Source: JAWWOL01 sp963797535 (GTDB lineage: Bacteria > Actinomycetota > Actinomycetes > JAWWOL01). From it: a DNA stretch of 64,000 nucleotides. Position numbers and translations under genes: made by a program. This document shows, piece after piece, positions 1-7,613 of the stretch (within the stretch, counting starts at the first letter, position 1; each line of letters begins with the position of its first letter). The stretch covers positions 62,001-126,000 of the forward strand of contig CAWCPQ010000005.1 in the NCBI GenBank assembly GCA_963797535.1. Direction: 5' to 3'. Below the pieces are notes generated by a model, which ran no database searches, had not been told where the DNA came from, and worked only from the letters and a program-made list of their open reading frames with translations.

Positions 1-534
1 GGCGTCGGTCGCGCCCGCCACCACGAGGTAGCCGTCCGCGTGGCCGGCCCCCGAGCAGAACGCCTTGCTGCCCACGATGCGCCAGCCGCCGTCGACCTTC
101 TCGTACGACGTGGTCATCTGCGACAGCCGCGAACCGGCACCGCGTTCGGACATCGCGACGCAGAACAGCGCACCACCGGCGGCCGCTTCGAGCACCCGGT
201 CGCGCATCGTGAAGAACGAGTCCGGTACGCCCAGCGTGCGCGCGAGCTCCTCCGATGCGAGGGCCAGGGCGCCCGTGACCGACGCGTGCATGTTGAAGAT
301 GAGGGCGGTCGCGCCGTTGCCGGCGCCGAGCTCCATCGCTACCTCGGCGTAGTCCGCGAAGCCGGCTCCGGCGCCGCCGAGACGGGTCGGGACCATCAGG
401 CCGAGCAGTCCCCCGACCCGGAACAGCTCGAAGTCGTTCGCCGGGAAGCTGCCGTCGAGATCGTGCGCAGCCGCGTGCTCCGCCAGGCGCGGACGCAGGA
501 TCCGGGCCATTTCGACGGCGTCTGCTGGGGTCAT
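1..534 (-). CDS. Acyl-CoA dehydrogenase family protein, N-terminal part (cut by window edge)
   Basis: The reverse-strand reading starts at ATG 534 and stays open to base 1, giving 178 residues. It shows the acyl-CoA dehydrogenase N-terminal helical domain (LLGLMVPTRLGGAG near residue 45; ELGAGNGATALIFNMH near 70) and then the start of the beta domain (AMSERGAGSRLSQMTT near 130). The Ser-Glu/Arg-Gly-Ala-Gly-Ser stretch is the usual substrate/flavin loop. The family oxidises acyl-CoA thioesters with FAD. The catalytic Glu and the C-terminal domain lie outside the window. The start overlaps the stop of the upstream methyltransferase (ATGA), so the two are probably co-transcribed and translationally coupled. 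The substrate cannot be told. Confidence 0.85.
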   Translation of the reverse strand, partial: MTPADAVEMARILRPRLAEHAAAHDLDGSFPANDFELFRVGGLLGLMVPTRLGGAGAGFADYAEVAMELGAGNGATALIFNMHASVTGALALASEELARTLGVPDSFFTMRDRVLEAAAGGALFCVAMSERGAGSRLSQMTTSYEKVDGGWRIVGSKAFCSGAGHADGYLVVAGATDA

Positions 535-1271
535 CGCGGGCTCCCGGTCGCTTTGACGCCCACACCGGCGAACAGGACGGCGGTCGAGCGGCTGGTCACC
601 ATCCGACCGGCTTCGCGGCGTTTGAGCAACCAGGCGGCCCAGGCCAGCGCCGACGGGCGCAGGCCGAACAGCCGCAACCGCACACCGTGGCCGGCGCACA
701 ACGCGAGCAGCTCGCCCCGGTTCACGTACAGAGCAGGGTCGTGCAGGCCGGCCGGCGGGCCGCCGGGGATCCGCTCGGCAACGGTGACCGTGACGAACCG
801 GCACACCGCGGTGTCCGCCAGCGCGTCGACAACCAGCGTGCCGCCGGGGGCCAGCACGCGGCACAGCTCAGCGACCACCGCCGGCAGGTCGGTCACGTGC
901 TCGAGCATCTCGCCCGCGACGACCACATCCGCTGCCCCGTCGGCAAACGGCAACCGCGCGGCATCTGCTTGTACGGGCACCACACCGTGCTCGCGGGCGA
1001 CTGCCAGCGCCGCCGACCCGACGTCGACGCCGACGTGGCGATAGCCGAGCCGTTGCACGTACGGCGCCATCACTCCGCCACCGCAGGCAACGTCGAGCAG
1101 CAGCGCGTCCGGCCGGCTCGGCGGCGGGATCAAGGTGGCGCGGGACTCCGCGATCCAGTGCAGCATCGCGAACACCCCGCGCGGACGCCACCACTCCTCG
1201 ACCAGGTCGTCGTACTGCCCGGGGTCGTTGCGCGGTCGCACCGTGGACCGCGTGTCTGCTTCGTCCCGCAT
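531..1271 (-). CDS. Class I SAM-dependent methyltransferase, UbiG-like
   Basis: A 246-residue protein with the Rossmann methyltransferase core: motif I DVACGGG, an acidic post-I loop (GVDVG), and VAGEMLEHVTDL resembling the UbiG/Coq3 post-motif that precedes the catalytic region. It ends with a hydrophobic/basic tail. By family it probably O-methylates a hydroxylated quinone or lipid intermediate. Its divergent neighbour is a UbiA-family prenyltransferase, which fits an isoprenoid or quinone-like pathway, but this is inference. I chose ATG 1271; an in-frame ATG at 1292 is possible but would overlap the divergent gene's start codon. The stop overlaps the acyl-CoA dehydrogenase start. Confidence 0.8.
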   Translation of the reverse strand: MRDEADTRSTVRPRNDPGQYDDLVEEWWRPRGVFAMLHWIAESRATLIPPPSRPDALLLDVACGGGVMAPYVQRLGYRHVGVDVGSAALAVAREHGVVPVQADAARLPFADGAADVVVAGEMLEHVTDLPAVVAELCRVLAPGGTLVVDALADTAVCRFVTVTVAERIPGGPPAGLHDPALYVNRGELLALCAGHGVRLRLFGLRPSALAWAAWLLKRREAGRMVTSRSTAVLFAGVGVKATGSPR

Positions 1272-1290
1272 GTCCTGCCACACTCCCCGC

Positions 1291-2148
1291 ATGGTCTCCG
1301 CCGGCTTCGGTCGCTTCGCCAGGGTGACAGGTGCCCTGGTGCAGGCCTGCCACGCGGCCCCGACAGTGACCGTGACCGCCGTGATGACGGCCTTCGCGGT
1401 CTCCGTCGGACGAGGCGTCGCGGGGTCGGTCCTGGTCGCCGCCACCGTACTCACGGGGCAGCTCTCGGTCGGCTGGAGCAACGACTACCTCGACCGTTAC
1501 CGCGACGACCTGTCCGGCCGTACGGACAAGCCCATCCTCACCGGCGCCGTCAATGCCGACACGGTCTGGGCCTTCGCCTTCATCGCCCTGTTCCTGTGCA
1601 TCCCGCTGTCGCTGGCCAACGGCTGGCGGGCCGGCTTCGTGCACCTGACCGGCGTCGCCGCGGCCTGGGCGTACAACCTGGGGCTGAAAGCGACGGTGCT
1701 GTCCCCGCTGCCGTACGCGATCGGGTTCGCGGCCCTCCCCGCGTTCGTCGTTCTCGGCCTGCCGGGCCGGCCGAGCCCGCCGCTGTGGTTGGTGGTCGGC
1801 GGCGCGCTGCTGGGCATGGGGGCGCACTTCGCGAACGTGCTGCCGGACATGGCCGACGACGTCGCCAACGGCGTGGTGGGGCTGCCGCACCGGCTGGGCC
1901 GTACCAGGTCGGCGATCGCCTCGGCGACCCTGCTGCTCGCCTCGACCCTGGTGTTCGCCCTGGGGTCAGGCGGCTCGACGGCTGTCGCCGTGGTCGGCGT
2001 CGTGCTCGCGTTCGGCCTGGTCGCAGCGGGTTCGGCAGCCGCTCTGCGCAAGGGCTCCGACGGCTCCGAAGCCATGTTCCGGACCGCGATGGCGCTGGCC
2101 GTGCTGAACGTCACCTTGCTTCTCGTACGGGGTGGCGGGCTGGGGTGA
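1291..2148 (+). CDS. UbiA-family membrane prenyltransferase
   Basis: A 285-residue integral membrane protein with about eight hydrophobic segments. The first Asp-rich motif NDYLDRYRDD (residues 64-73) is the NDxxDxxxD Mg-prenyl-PP site of UbiA enzymes. A second acidic patch, PDMADDV, lies near residue 190. The family moves a prenyl group from a polyprenyl diphosphate to an aromatic or lipid acceptor. It diverges from the UbiG-like methyltransferase with almost no spacer. No clear Shine-Dalgarno precedes ATG 1291, so a leaderless message is possible. Acceptor and chain length cannot be inferred. Confidence 0.82.
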   Translation: MVSAGFGRFARVTGALVQACHAAPTVTVTAVMTAFAVSVGRGVAGSVLVAATVLTGQLSVGWSNDYLDRYRDDLSGRTDKPILTGAVNADTVWAFAFIALFLCIPLSLANGWRAGFVHLTGVAAAWAYNLGLKATVLSPLPYAIGFAALPAFVVLGLPGRPSPPLWLVVGGALLGMGAHFANVLPDMADDVANGVVGLPHRLGRTRSAIASATLLLASTLVFALGSGGSTAVAVVGVVLAFGLVAAGSAAALRKGSDGSEAMFRTAMALAVLNVTLLLVRGGGLG

Positions 2149-2251
2149 GAGCGGAGGTCGCTACGCTGACCCTGGTCACGCGCAGCCCCGAACGGCCGGG
2201 CAAAGGCGTGAGCAGGTCCGAGACGTGTCGTGAGCAATTCGAGGAGAGACC

Positions 2252-2923
2252 GTGAGCACGCTCCGCATGGCCCGCCGTCGCCCGCTCATGCCGGCGATGC
2301 TGGCCACGGTCCTGCTGGGGGCGCTACCCCTGCTGACGGCGTGCGGCGCCGGCCAGGACGCGCCCACCCGCCAGGAGTACACCGTCGCTGACGGGGTGCA
2401 GGCCCACGCCGGCAACATCGTCCTGCGCAACGTCCGCCTCACCGCCGACGTCAACGACACCCAGAAGGCGTCGAAGACGCTCGCGCTGCAGGGCGTCGTC
2501 GCGAACAACACCGGTTCGCCGGACGTCCTGCTGCTGGTGACCACGGGCACCTCGGCGTTCAAGGCGACGGCCACCGCCGCGACGCCGACCTCGGCTGCCG
2601 CCACGCCGTCCGGCCCGGTGATCGCCGAGCCGGCAGCCCCCACCAGCCTGCCAGCGACCGTCACGCCCGGCACCTCGCTCGTCCTCGGCACCGGCGGCCT
2701 CGGCCTGCAGGTCACCGACCTGCCCAAGGCCGTCCTGCCCGGCAGCCTGGTCAGCCTGCGGTTCTCGTTCCGCGACGCCGGTGACGTGACCGTCGCGGTG
2801 CCGGTCTACTCGCTGTCGCGCCCCGCTGACACGACCAAGACCGTGGTCCCGCCCTCCGCCGAGGTCGACCCGAACTACAACCAGCCGGAGATGGACAACG
2901 CATCGGCCGTGCCGACGCCCTGA
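2252..2923 (+). CDS. Secreted lipoprotein of unknown function
   Basis: A 223-residue protein starting at GTG 2252 behind a good GAGGAGAG ribosome site. It has a basic N-terminus, a hydrophobic stretch and a lipobox LTAC with Cys31, so it is predicted to be lipidated on the outer face of the membrane. The mature part contains an Ala/Thr/Pro-rich insertion (about residues 105-130) inside a beta-rich domain. I recognise no catalytic motif. It lies directly upstream of radA in the same direction, but 51 bases separate them, so radA probably has its own promoter. Confidence 0.8.
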   Translation: MSTLRMARRRPLMPAMLATVLLGALPLLTACGAGQDAPTRQEYTVADGVQAHAGNIVLRNVRLTADVNDTQKASKTLALQGVVANNTGSPDVLLLVTTGTSAFKATATAATPTSAAATPSGPVIAEPAAPTSLPATVTPGTSLVLGTGGLGLQVTDLPKAVLPGSLVSLRFSFRDAGDVTVAVPVYSLSRPADTTKTVVPPSAEVDPNYNQPEMDNASAVPTP

Positions 2924-2962
2924 CTCGTAGCGCGCTTGCCCGGTTCTGTCGGGCCGGTCGGT

Positions 2963-2968
2963 TAGGTT
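2963..2968 (+). promoter_or_regulatory. Possible -10 box (TAGGTT) for a leaderless radA transcript
   Basis: TAGGTT fits the actinobacterial TANNNT -10 pattern and ends six bases before the radA ATG. Transcription would start at or near the start codon. No ribosome site is visible. I see no convincing -35 box. Confidence 0.35.
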
Positions 2969-2974
2969 GCCTGC

Positions 2975-4336
2975 ATGGCCAAAACCGTCGCCAAGGACCG
3001 CCCGGCCTACGCCTGCGCTGAGTGCGGTCTCGGGGTGGCCAAGTGGGTCGGCCGCTGCCCCGAGTGCCAGGCCTGGGGCACGATCGACGAGGTCGGTGCC
3101 GCCAAGCTGCGGGCCGTCGCCGCCGGACCGGTCAGCGCCCCGGCGAGGCCCATCGCCGAGGTGGACGTCGAGGCGGCCAGGGCCAGGCCGAGCGGGGTCG
3201 GTGAGCTCGACCGTGTGCTCGGCGGCGGGCTGGTGCCCGGCGCGGTCATCCTCGTCGCCGGCGAGCCGGGCGTCGGCAAGTCCACCCTGCTGCTCGAGGT
3301 AGCCGCCTCGTGCGCCTCCCCCGGCTCCCGCTCTCTGATGATCACCGGCGAGGAGTCGGCGGCCCAGGTCAGGCTGCGCGCGGGCCGTACGGGAGCCCTC
3401 GACGACAACCTCTACCTCGCGGCGGAGACCGACCTCGCCGCCGTGCTGACCCACATCGACTCCGTGGCGCCGGCGCTGCTGATCATCGACTCGGTGCAGA
3501 CGATCAGCTGCTCGGACATCGAGGGCGCCGCGGGCGGGGTCACCCAGGTCCGCCAGGTCGCGGCTGCGCTGATCGCGGTCGCGAAGGAGCGCGGCATCGC
3601 CACGATCCTGGTCGGCCACGTGACCAAGGACGGCTCGATCGCCGGGCCGCGGGTGCTCGAGCACCTGGTCGACGTGGTCTTGTCCTTCGAGGGCGAGCGG
3701 CACACGTCGCTGCGGCTGGTCCGCGCGGTCAAGAACCGGTTCGGCGCCACCGACGAGGTGGGCTGCTTCGAGCTCACCGACAACGGCATTCGCGAGCTGC
3801 CCGACCCGTCCGGGCTGTTCCTGTCCCGCCACGCCGAGCCGGTGCCCGGCACCTGCGTGACGGTGACGGTGGAGGGTCAGCGGCCGCTGGTCGCCGAGGT
3901 GCAGTCGCTGGTCGCCGCGACCAAGATGCCGTCGCCGCGCCGGGCCACCTCGGGCCTGGACAGCGCCCGGCTGTCGATGGTGCTCGCGGTGCTCGACCGG
4001 CGGGCCGGGATCAAGGTGTCCGAGGCCGACGTCTACGCCGCCACGGTGGGTGGCGTGCGCCTGTCCGAGCCCGCCGCCGACCTCGCGATCGCACTGGCCG
4101 TCGCAAGTGCGGCCAAGGACCGGCCGTTGCCCGCCGGGCTGATCGCGGTGGGCGAGGTCGGCCTGGCCGGTGAGGTGCGGCCGGTGTCCGCCGTCGGCCG
4201 GCGCCTGAGCGAAGCGGCCCGGCTCGGGTTCAGCGTCGCCCTCATCCCGTTCTCGGTCGGCGACGCCCCGCCCGGCCTCCGGGTGATCCAGGTCCCGGAC
4301 CTCGGCGAGGCGCTGCGGCTGGTCGGCCTGACGTGA
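2975..4336 (+). CDS. radA: DNA repair protein RadA
   Basis: A 453-residue, full-length RadA. The N-terminal C4 zinc finger has Cys14, Cys17, Cys28 and Cys31. A RecA-like core follows, with Walker A GEPGVGKST (residues 96-104) and the RadA-specific KNRFG motif near residue 250. The C-terminal third is the Lon-protease-like P domain. RadA is an ATP-driven branch-migration factor for homologous recombination and stalled-fork processing. It sits just upstream of disA, as in many Gram-positive genomes, where DisA scans DNA for branched structures and makes c-di-AMP. No frame break is seen. Confidence 0.97.
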   Translation: MAKTVAKDRPAYACAECGLGVAKWVGRCPECQAWGTIDEVGAAKLRAVAAGPVSAPARPIAEVDVEAARARPSGVGELDRVLGGGLVPGAVILVAGEPGVGKSTLLLEVAASCASPGSRSLMITGEESAAQVRLRAGRTGALDDNLYLAAETDLAAVLTHIDSVAPALLIIDSVQTISCSDIEGAAGGVTQVRQVAAALIAVAKERGIATILVGHVTKDGSIAGPRVLEHLVDVVLSFEGERHTSLRLVRAVKNRFGATDEVGCFELTDNGIRELPDPSGLFLSRHAEPVPGTCVTVTVEGQRPLVAEVQSLVAATKMPSPRRATSGLDSARLSMVLAVLDRRAGIKVSEADVYAATVGGVRLSEPAADLAIALAVASAAKDRPLPAGLIAVGEVGLAGEVRPVSAVGRRLSEAARLGFSVALIPFSVGDAPPGLRVIQVPDLGEALRLVGLT

Positions 4337-4378
4337 CGCACGGCGCCCGAGCGCACAGCGCCTGAGCGCATCCGCGGC

Positions 4379-4384
4379 TAGACT
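4379..4384 (+). promoter_or_regulatory. Possible -10 box (TAGACT) for disA
   Basis: TAGACT fits the TANNNT -10 pattern and lies 42 bases before the disA start, leaving room for a short leader that contains the ribosome site CGAGGGA. The -35 region is unclear. Confidence 0.35.
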
Positions 4385-4426
4385 GCGCGTGACCGCATCA
4401 GGACTTTCGGGGATTCGAGGGATTGC

Positions 4427-5503
4427 GTGGCCACGACGGACGACCAGCTGCGGTCGACGCTCGCAGCCGTTGCCCCCGGCACGCCGTTGCGGGACGGGCT
4501 CGAGCGGATCCTGCGCGGCAACACCGGCGGTCTCGTGGTCCTCGGGCACGACCGCGGCGTCGAGTCCCTGTGCACCGGCGGCTTCCGGCTCGACGTCGAG
4601 TTCTCACCGACCCGGCTGCGCGAGCTGGCCAAGATGGACGGCGCCATTGTCGTGGCTGACGACCTCCTGCGCATCGTGCGCGCGGCCGTACACCTGGTGC
4701 CCGACCCGACGATCCCCACCGAGGAGTCCGGCACCCGCCACCGCACCGCCGAGCGGGTGGCCAAGCAGACCGGCTACCCGGTCATCTCGGTCAGCCAGTC
4801 GATGCGGATCATCGTGCTCTACGTCGACGGCCGCCGCTACGTCGTCGACGACTCTGCCGCCATCCTGTCCCGCGCCAACCAGGCCCTCGCCACCCTCGAG
4901 CGCTACAAGCTGCGCCTCGACGAGGTCGCCGGCACCTTGTCGGCGTTGGAGATCGAAGACCTGGTCACCGTACGAGACGCCATGGCTGTCACCCAGCGGC
5001 TCGAGATGGTCCGCCGGATCGCCGGCGAGATCGAGGGCTACGTCGTCGAGCTCGGCACCGACGGCCGGTTGCTCGCGCTGCAGCTGGACGAGCTGATGGC
5101 CGGGGTCGAGGCCGAGCGCGAGCTGGTCATCCGGGACTACCTGCCCTACAGCACCAGGCGCACCCGCACCGCTGAGGACGTGCTGCTCGAGCTCGACCAG
5201 CTGTCCGCGAGCGAGCTGCTCGAGCTGCCAGCGATGGCCAAGGTCGTCGGCTTCTCCTCCAACCCCGATGCACTCGACGCTCCGGTCAGCCCGCGCGGCT
5301 ACCGCCTGCTGGCCAAGGTGCCGCGGCTGCCGAGGCTCGTCGTCGACCGGCTCGTCGAGCACTTCGGCTCGTTGCAAAAGCTGCTCGCTGCGGGCATCGA
5401 CGACCTCCAGGTGGTCGAGGGCGTCGGCGAGACGCGCGCCCGCGGCGTACGAGAAGGCCTGTCCCGCCTGGCGGAGTCGTCGATCCTCGAGCGCTACGTC
5501 TGA
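4427..5503 (+). CDS. disA: Diadenylate cyclase DisA
   Basis: A 358-residue protein starting at GTG 4427. The N-terminal DAC domain has both hallmark motifs, DGA (residues 71-73) and RHRTA (104-108), which bind and condense two ATP into c-di-AMP. A helical linker follows, then a C-terminal helix-hairpin-helix DNA-binding region (VEGVGETRARGV). The length matches DisA proteins (about 350-360). DisA couples DNA integrity to c-di-AMP signalling, which also controls potassium and osmolyte homeostasis. It lies 90 bases after radA, with a plausible promoter of its own. The downstream che genes run towards it. Confidence 0.97.
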   Translation: MATTDDQLRSTLAAVAPGTPLRDGLERILRGNTGGLVVLGHDRGVESLCTGGFRLDVEFSPTRLRELAKMDGAIVVADDLLRIVRAAVHLVPDPTIPTEESGTRHRTAERVAKQTGYPVISVSQSMRIIVLYVDGRRYVVDDSAAILSRANQALATLERYKLRLDEVAGTLSALEIEDLVTVRDAMAVTQRLEMVRRIAGEIEGYVVELGTDGRLLALQLDELMAGVEAERELVIRDYLPYSTRRTRTAEDVLLELDQLSASELLELPAMAKVVGFSSNPDALDAPVSPRGYRLLAKVPRLPRLVVDRLVEHFGSLQKLLAAGIDDLQVVEGVGETRARGVREGLSRLAESSILERYV

Positions 5504-5512
5504 CGTTCAGCT

Positions 5513-5564
5513 GATCGTGGGTGCGGCCTGCACTCCGATAGCGGACGCCGGCCCACACCCAGCT
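5513..5564. repeat. Palindromic repeat copy 1 in the disA/cheW intergenic gap
   Basis: This copy shares a 19-base identical head (GATCGTGGGTGCGGCCTGC) and a GCCCACAC tail with a second copy at 5671-5722. Head and tail are partly complementary (GGGTGCGGCC against GGCCCACACCC), so each copy can fold into an imperfect hairpin. It lies between the convergent disA and cheW genes and may act as a terminator or be a REP-like element. Confidence 0.5.
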
Positions 5565-5670
5565 GGGCACCTAACGGCCATCGGCGATCGCTGGCACAGT
5601 CGCCGAAGCGTTGGCGCTCATCCGCCGGATTTCGTACATCTCAGCGCCAACACTCCGAGCGCCCCGCTGT

Positions 5671-5722
5671 GATCGTGGGTGCGGCCTGCGTTCCGCTATC
5701 GGACGAGGGCCCACACTCACGA
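5671..5722. repeat. Palindromic repeat copy 2 in the disA/cheW intergenic gap
   Basis: Second copy of the element at 5513-5564. The first 19 bases are identical; the middle has a few substitutions (CTATCGGACG against ATAGCGGACG) and the GCCCACAC tail is kept. The dyad also extends outwards (CGTGGGTG / CACTCACG). The two copies are 158 bases apart. Confidence 0.5.
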
Positions 5723-5736
5723 CCGAGCAGCGGGCC

Positions 5737-6159
5737 TCAGGCCGGGACGAGGGCGTAGATCTGGCGCAGGTCGACCAGGAAGATCTGGCCGGACGTGCCG
5801 TGCAGGACGTCGACGACGTAGACCGGCAGCGACCCCAGCGGCGCGGCCTCGGCACCCTTGCGCAACTCGCCCTCGTCGAGCACCGACACGACCCGGTCGA
5901 CGACAACCCCTACCGCGTCGAAAGACTCGGTCGCTTCGAGCACCAGAACATCGCCCCGGCGAGGGGCGTCGTCGTCGGGCGCGGGCCGTCCGTCGATCAC
6001 CGGTAGCGGGAAACCGCGCAGCTCGATGACGCCCACCAGCGGGGCCGCCATGCCCGGCAGCTCCTCCAGCCCTTCGAGCCGGACGATCTCCCGTACGGAC
6101 GGAAGCGTCGCAGCGTAAGTGCGGCCGCCCAGCTTGAAAGTCACGTAACCGCCGTCCAT
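5737..6159 (-). CDS. cheW: Chemotaxis adaptor protein CheW
   Basis: A 140-residue single-domain CheW, from ATG 6159 (MDGGYVTFKLGGRTYA). It shows typical CheW features: the early beta strand, GLEELPGMAAPLVGVIELRGFPLPVID, and late VVVDRVVSVLD. CheW couples receptors to the CheA kinase. It is the last gene of cheB-cheR-cheW; its start overlaps the cheR stop by one base (TGATG). No cheA or receptor gene is in the window, so CheA must lie elsewhere, or these proteins serve another Che-like pathway. Confidence 0.92.
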   Translation of the reverse strand: MDGGYVTFKLGGRTYAATLPSVREIVRLEGLEELPGMAAPLVGVIELRGFPLPVIDGRPAPDDDAPRRGDVLVLEATESFDAVGVVVDRVVSVLDEGELRKGAEAAPLGSLPVYVVDVLHGTSGQIFLVDLRQIYALVPA

Positions 6160-7613
6160 CACCGGCCTCCTGTCCCTGCGCGCTGCTGGCTCGTCCCTGC
6201 AAGGGATCGGCACAGCACGATGAGCTCTGAAATCGAGCGCCCACCGAGCTCGGCGGCGACCGCGTCACCGGCACGTCGGCCCAGCGTCTCGGCGGCCGCA
6301 CGGTAGGACGCGGCAGCGGAAGCACTCTCGCCGAGCCGGGACAGCGCGCCGGCGAGGAGGAAGTGAGCAAAACCTGCGTCCGCATCGAGGAAGACCGCTT
6401 TGCGCAGGCTGTCCAGGGCGTCCCGGTCGCGTCCCTGGTTGCTCAGGGCCATCCCGCGCAGGTAGTGCGCCTCGGCCAGCAGCGGGTCACGGCTGGCGAG
6501 CGACTCTGCCATCTCGGCCGCCAGCAGGTAGCGGCCGGCCTGGAGCTCAGCGTGCACGAGCTGGAGACTGGGCTGGTAGTCGATGGGCGGCGGTGCCACG
6601 GGTTCGGCGACCTTGGCCGGTGCGGACTCACGTACCGGGATCTGCAGCCGGGACAGCAGCTTTGCCTGGTCCGGCTTCGGGTCCACCGGCGTGGCCTGGG
6701 CCGGTACGGCTGGCGCCGCAGCGCCCTGGCGCCAGCCCAACGCCTTGAGCCCACCCAGACCGATCTTGCGCTCGACCTTGGGCGGATCGATGCGCCGGTA
6801 GACGAACGCGTCCCCCAACGTCACCAGCCGGAACGCGTCGGTGATCTGCCACAAGGTCTCGGCGTGGCCGAGGAAAAGGTAGCCGCCGTCGGTCAGGCTG
6901 CGGTGGAACCGTTCGACCAGGCCGCGGGTCGTCTCGCGGTTGAAGTAAATGGTCACGTTGCGGCACAGGACGAGGTCGACCTCGCAGTTGAAGAACGGCG
7001 ACGGGTCGGTGACCAGGTTGTGGTGCCGGAAGGTCACCAGGGCGCGCACCTCGGGCTTGACCACGTAGTCGCCGTGCTCGAGGGAGAAGAACCGTTCGAC
7101 CCGCTCGGCATCGGCGAGCTGCACGGAACGCTGGCCGTACCGTCCGCGCTTGGCCGCCTTGAGCGCCCGCTGCGAAACGTCGGTCGCCACGATCCGGATG
7201 TCCCACTCGCGGATGTCCGGGATCAGCTCGAGCAGCAGCATGGCGACGGTGTACGGCTCCTCGCCGGTCGAGCAGCCGGCGCTCCAGATGACCAGCCGCT
7301 TGGACTCCTCGTTGGCCCTGACCAGCTCCGGCAGCACCTGTCGGCCAAGAGCACGGATCTGCGGCGGGTTCCGGAAGAAGTAGGTCTCCGGGATCGTGAC
7401 CTCGTCGATCAGCTCCTGCCGCTCCTCGACGCCCTCGGGACTCATGACGTGGTCGAGGTAAACCGTGATGTCGTTGAACCCGGCACGCGGCAGACGCTCC
7501 CCGAGCGCGTACCCCAGCGAGTCCCGGCGGGCGGCGTCGAAGACGAGACCGGCCACGTCGTGCAGGAACCGGGTCAGCCGGGTGAAGTCGGAGTCGGTGA
7601 GGTCGAGCTTCAC
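6159..7613 (-). CDS. cheR: CheR-type protein-glutamate methyltransferase with C-terminal TPR-like tail
   Basis: A 484-residue protein from GTG 7613. It has the CheR N-terminal helical domain, then the SAM-binding methyltransferase domain with ETYFFRNPPQ, AGCSTGEEPYT (motif I region) and LCRNVTIYF. After about residue 280 comes a Pro/Ala-rich linker, then a helical repeat region (about 370-470; YLLAAEMAE, AEAHYLRGMALSNQG, AGFAHFLLAGALSRLG) resembling TPRs. CheR methylates receptor glutamates. TPR-tailed CheR proteins are known from alternative chemosensory systems. The start overlaps the cheB stop (GTGA), showing coupling. Confidence 0.93.
   Translation of the reverse strand: MKLDLTDSDFTRLTRFLHDVAGLVFDAARRDSLGYALGERLPRAGFNDITVYLDHVMSPEGVEERQELIDEVTIPETYFFRNPPQIRALGRQVLPELVRANEESKRLVIWSAGCSTGEEPYTVAMLLLELIPDIREWDIRIVATDVSQRALKAAKRGRYGQRSVQLADAERVERFFSLEHGDYVVKPEVRALVTFRHHNLVTDPSPFFNCEVDLVLCRNVTIYFNRETTRGLVERFHRSLTDGGYLFLGHAETLWQITDAFRLVTLGDAFVYRRIDPPKVERKIGLGGLKALGWRQGAAAPAVPAQATPVDPKPDQAKLLSRLQIPVRESAPAKVAEPVAPPPIDYQPSLQLVHAELQAGRYLLAAEMAESLASRDPLLAEAHYLRGMALSNQGRDRDALDSLRKAVFLDADAGFAHFLLAGALSRLGESASAAASYRAAAETLGRRAGDAVAAELGGRSISELIVLCRSLAGTSQQRAGTGGR

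Noticed and set aside
2324..4549. Long open reading on the minus strand opposite radA
   Set aside because: It is a high-GC shadow: low complexity (Arg, Gly, Asp, His), no family motif, and a complete RadA lies on the other strand.
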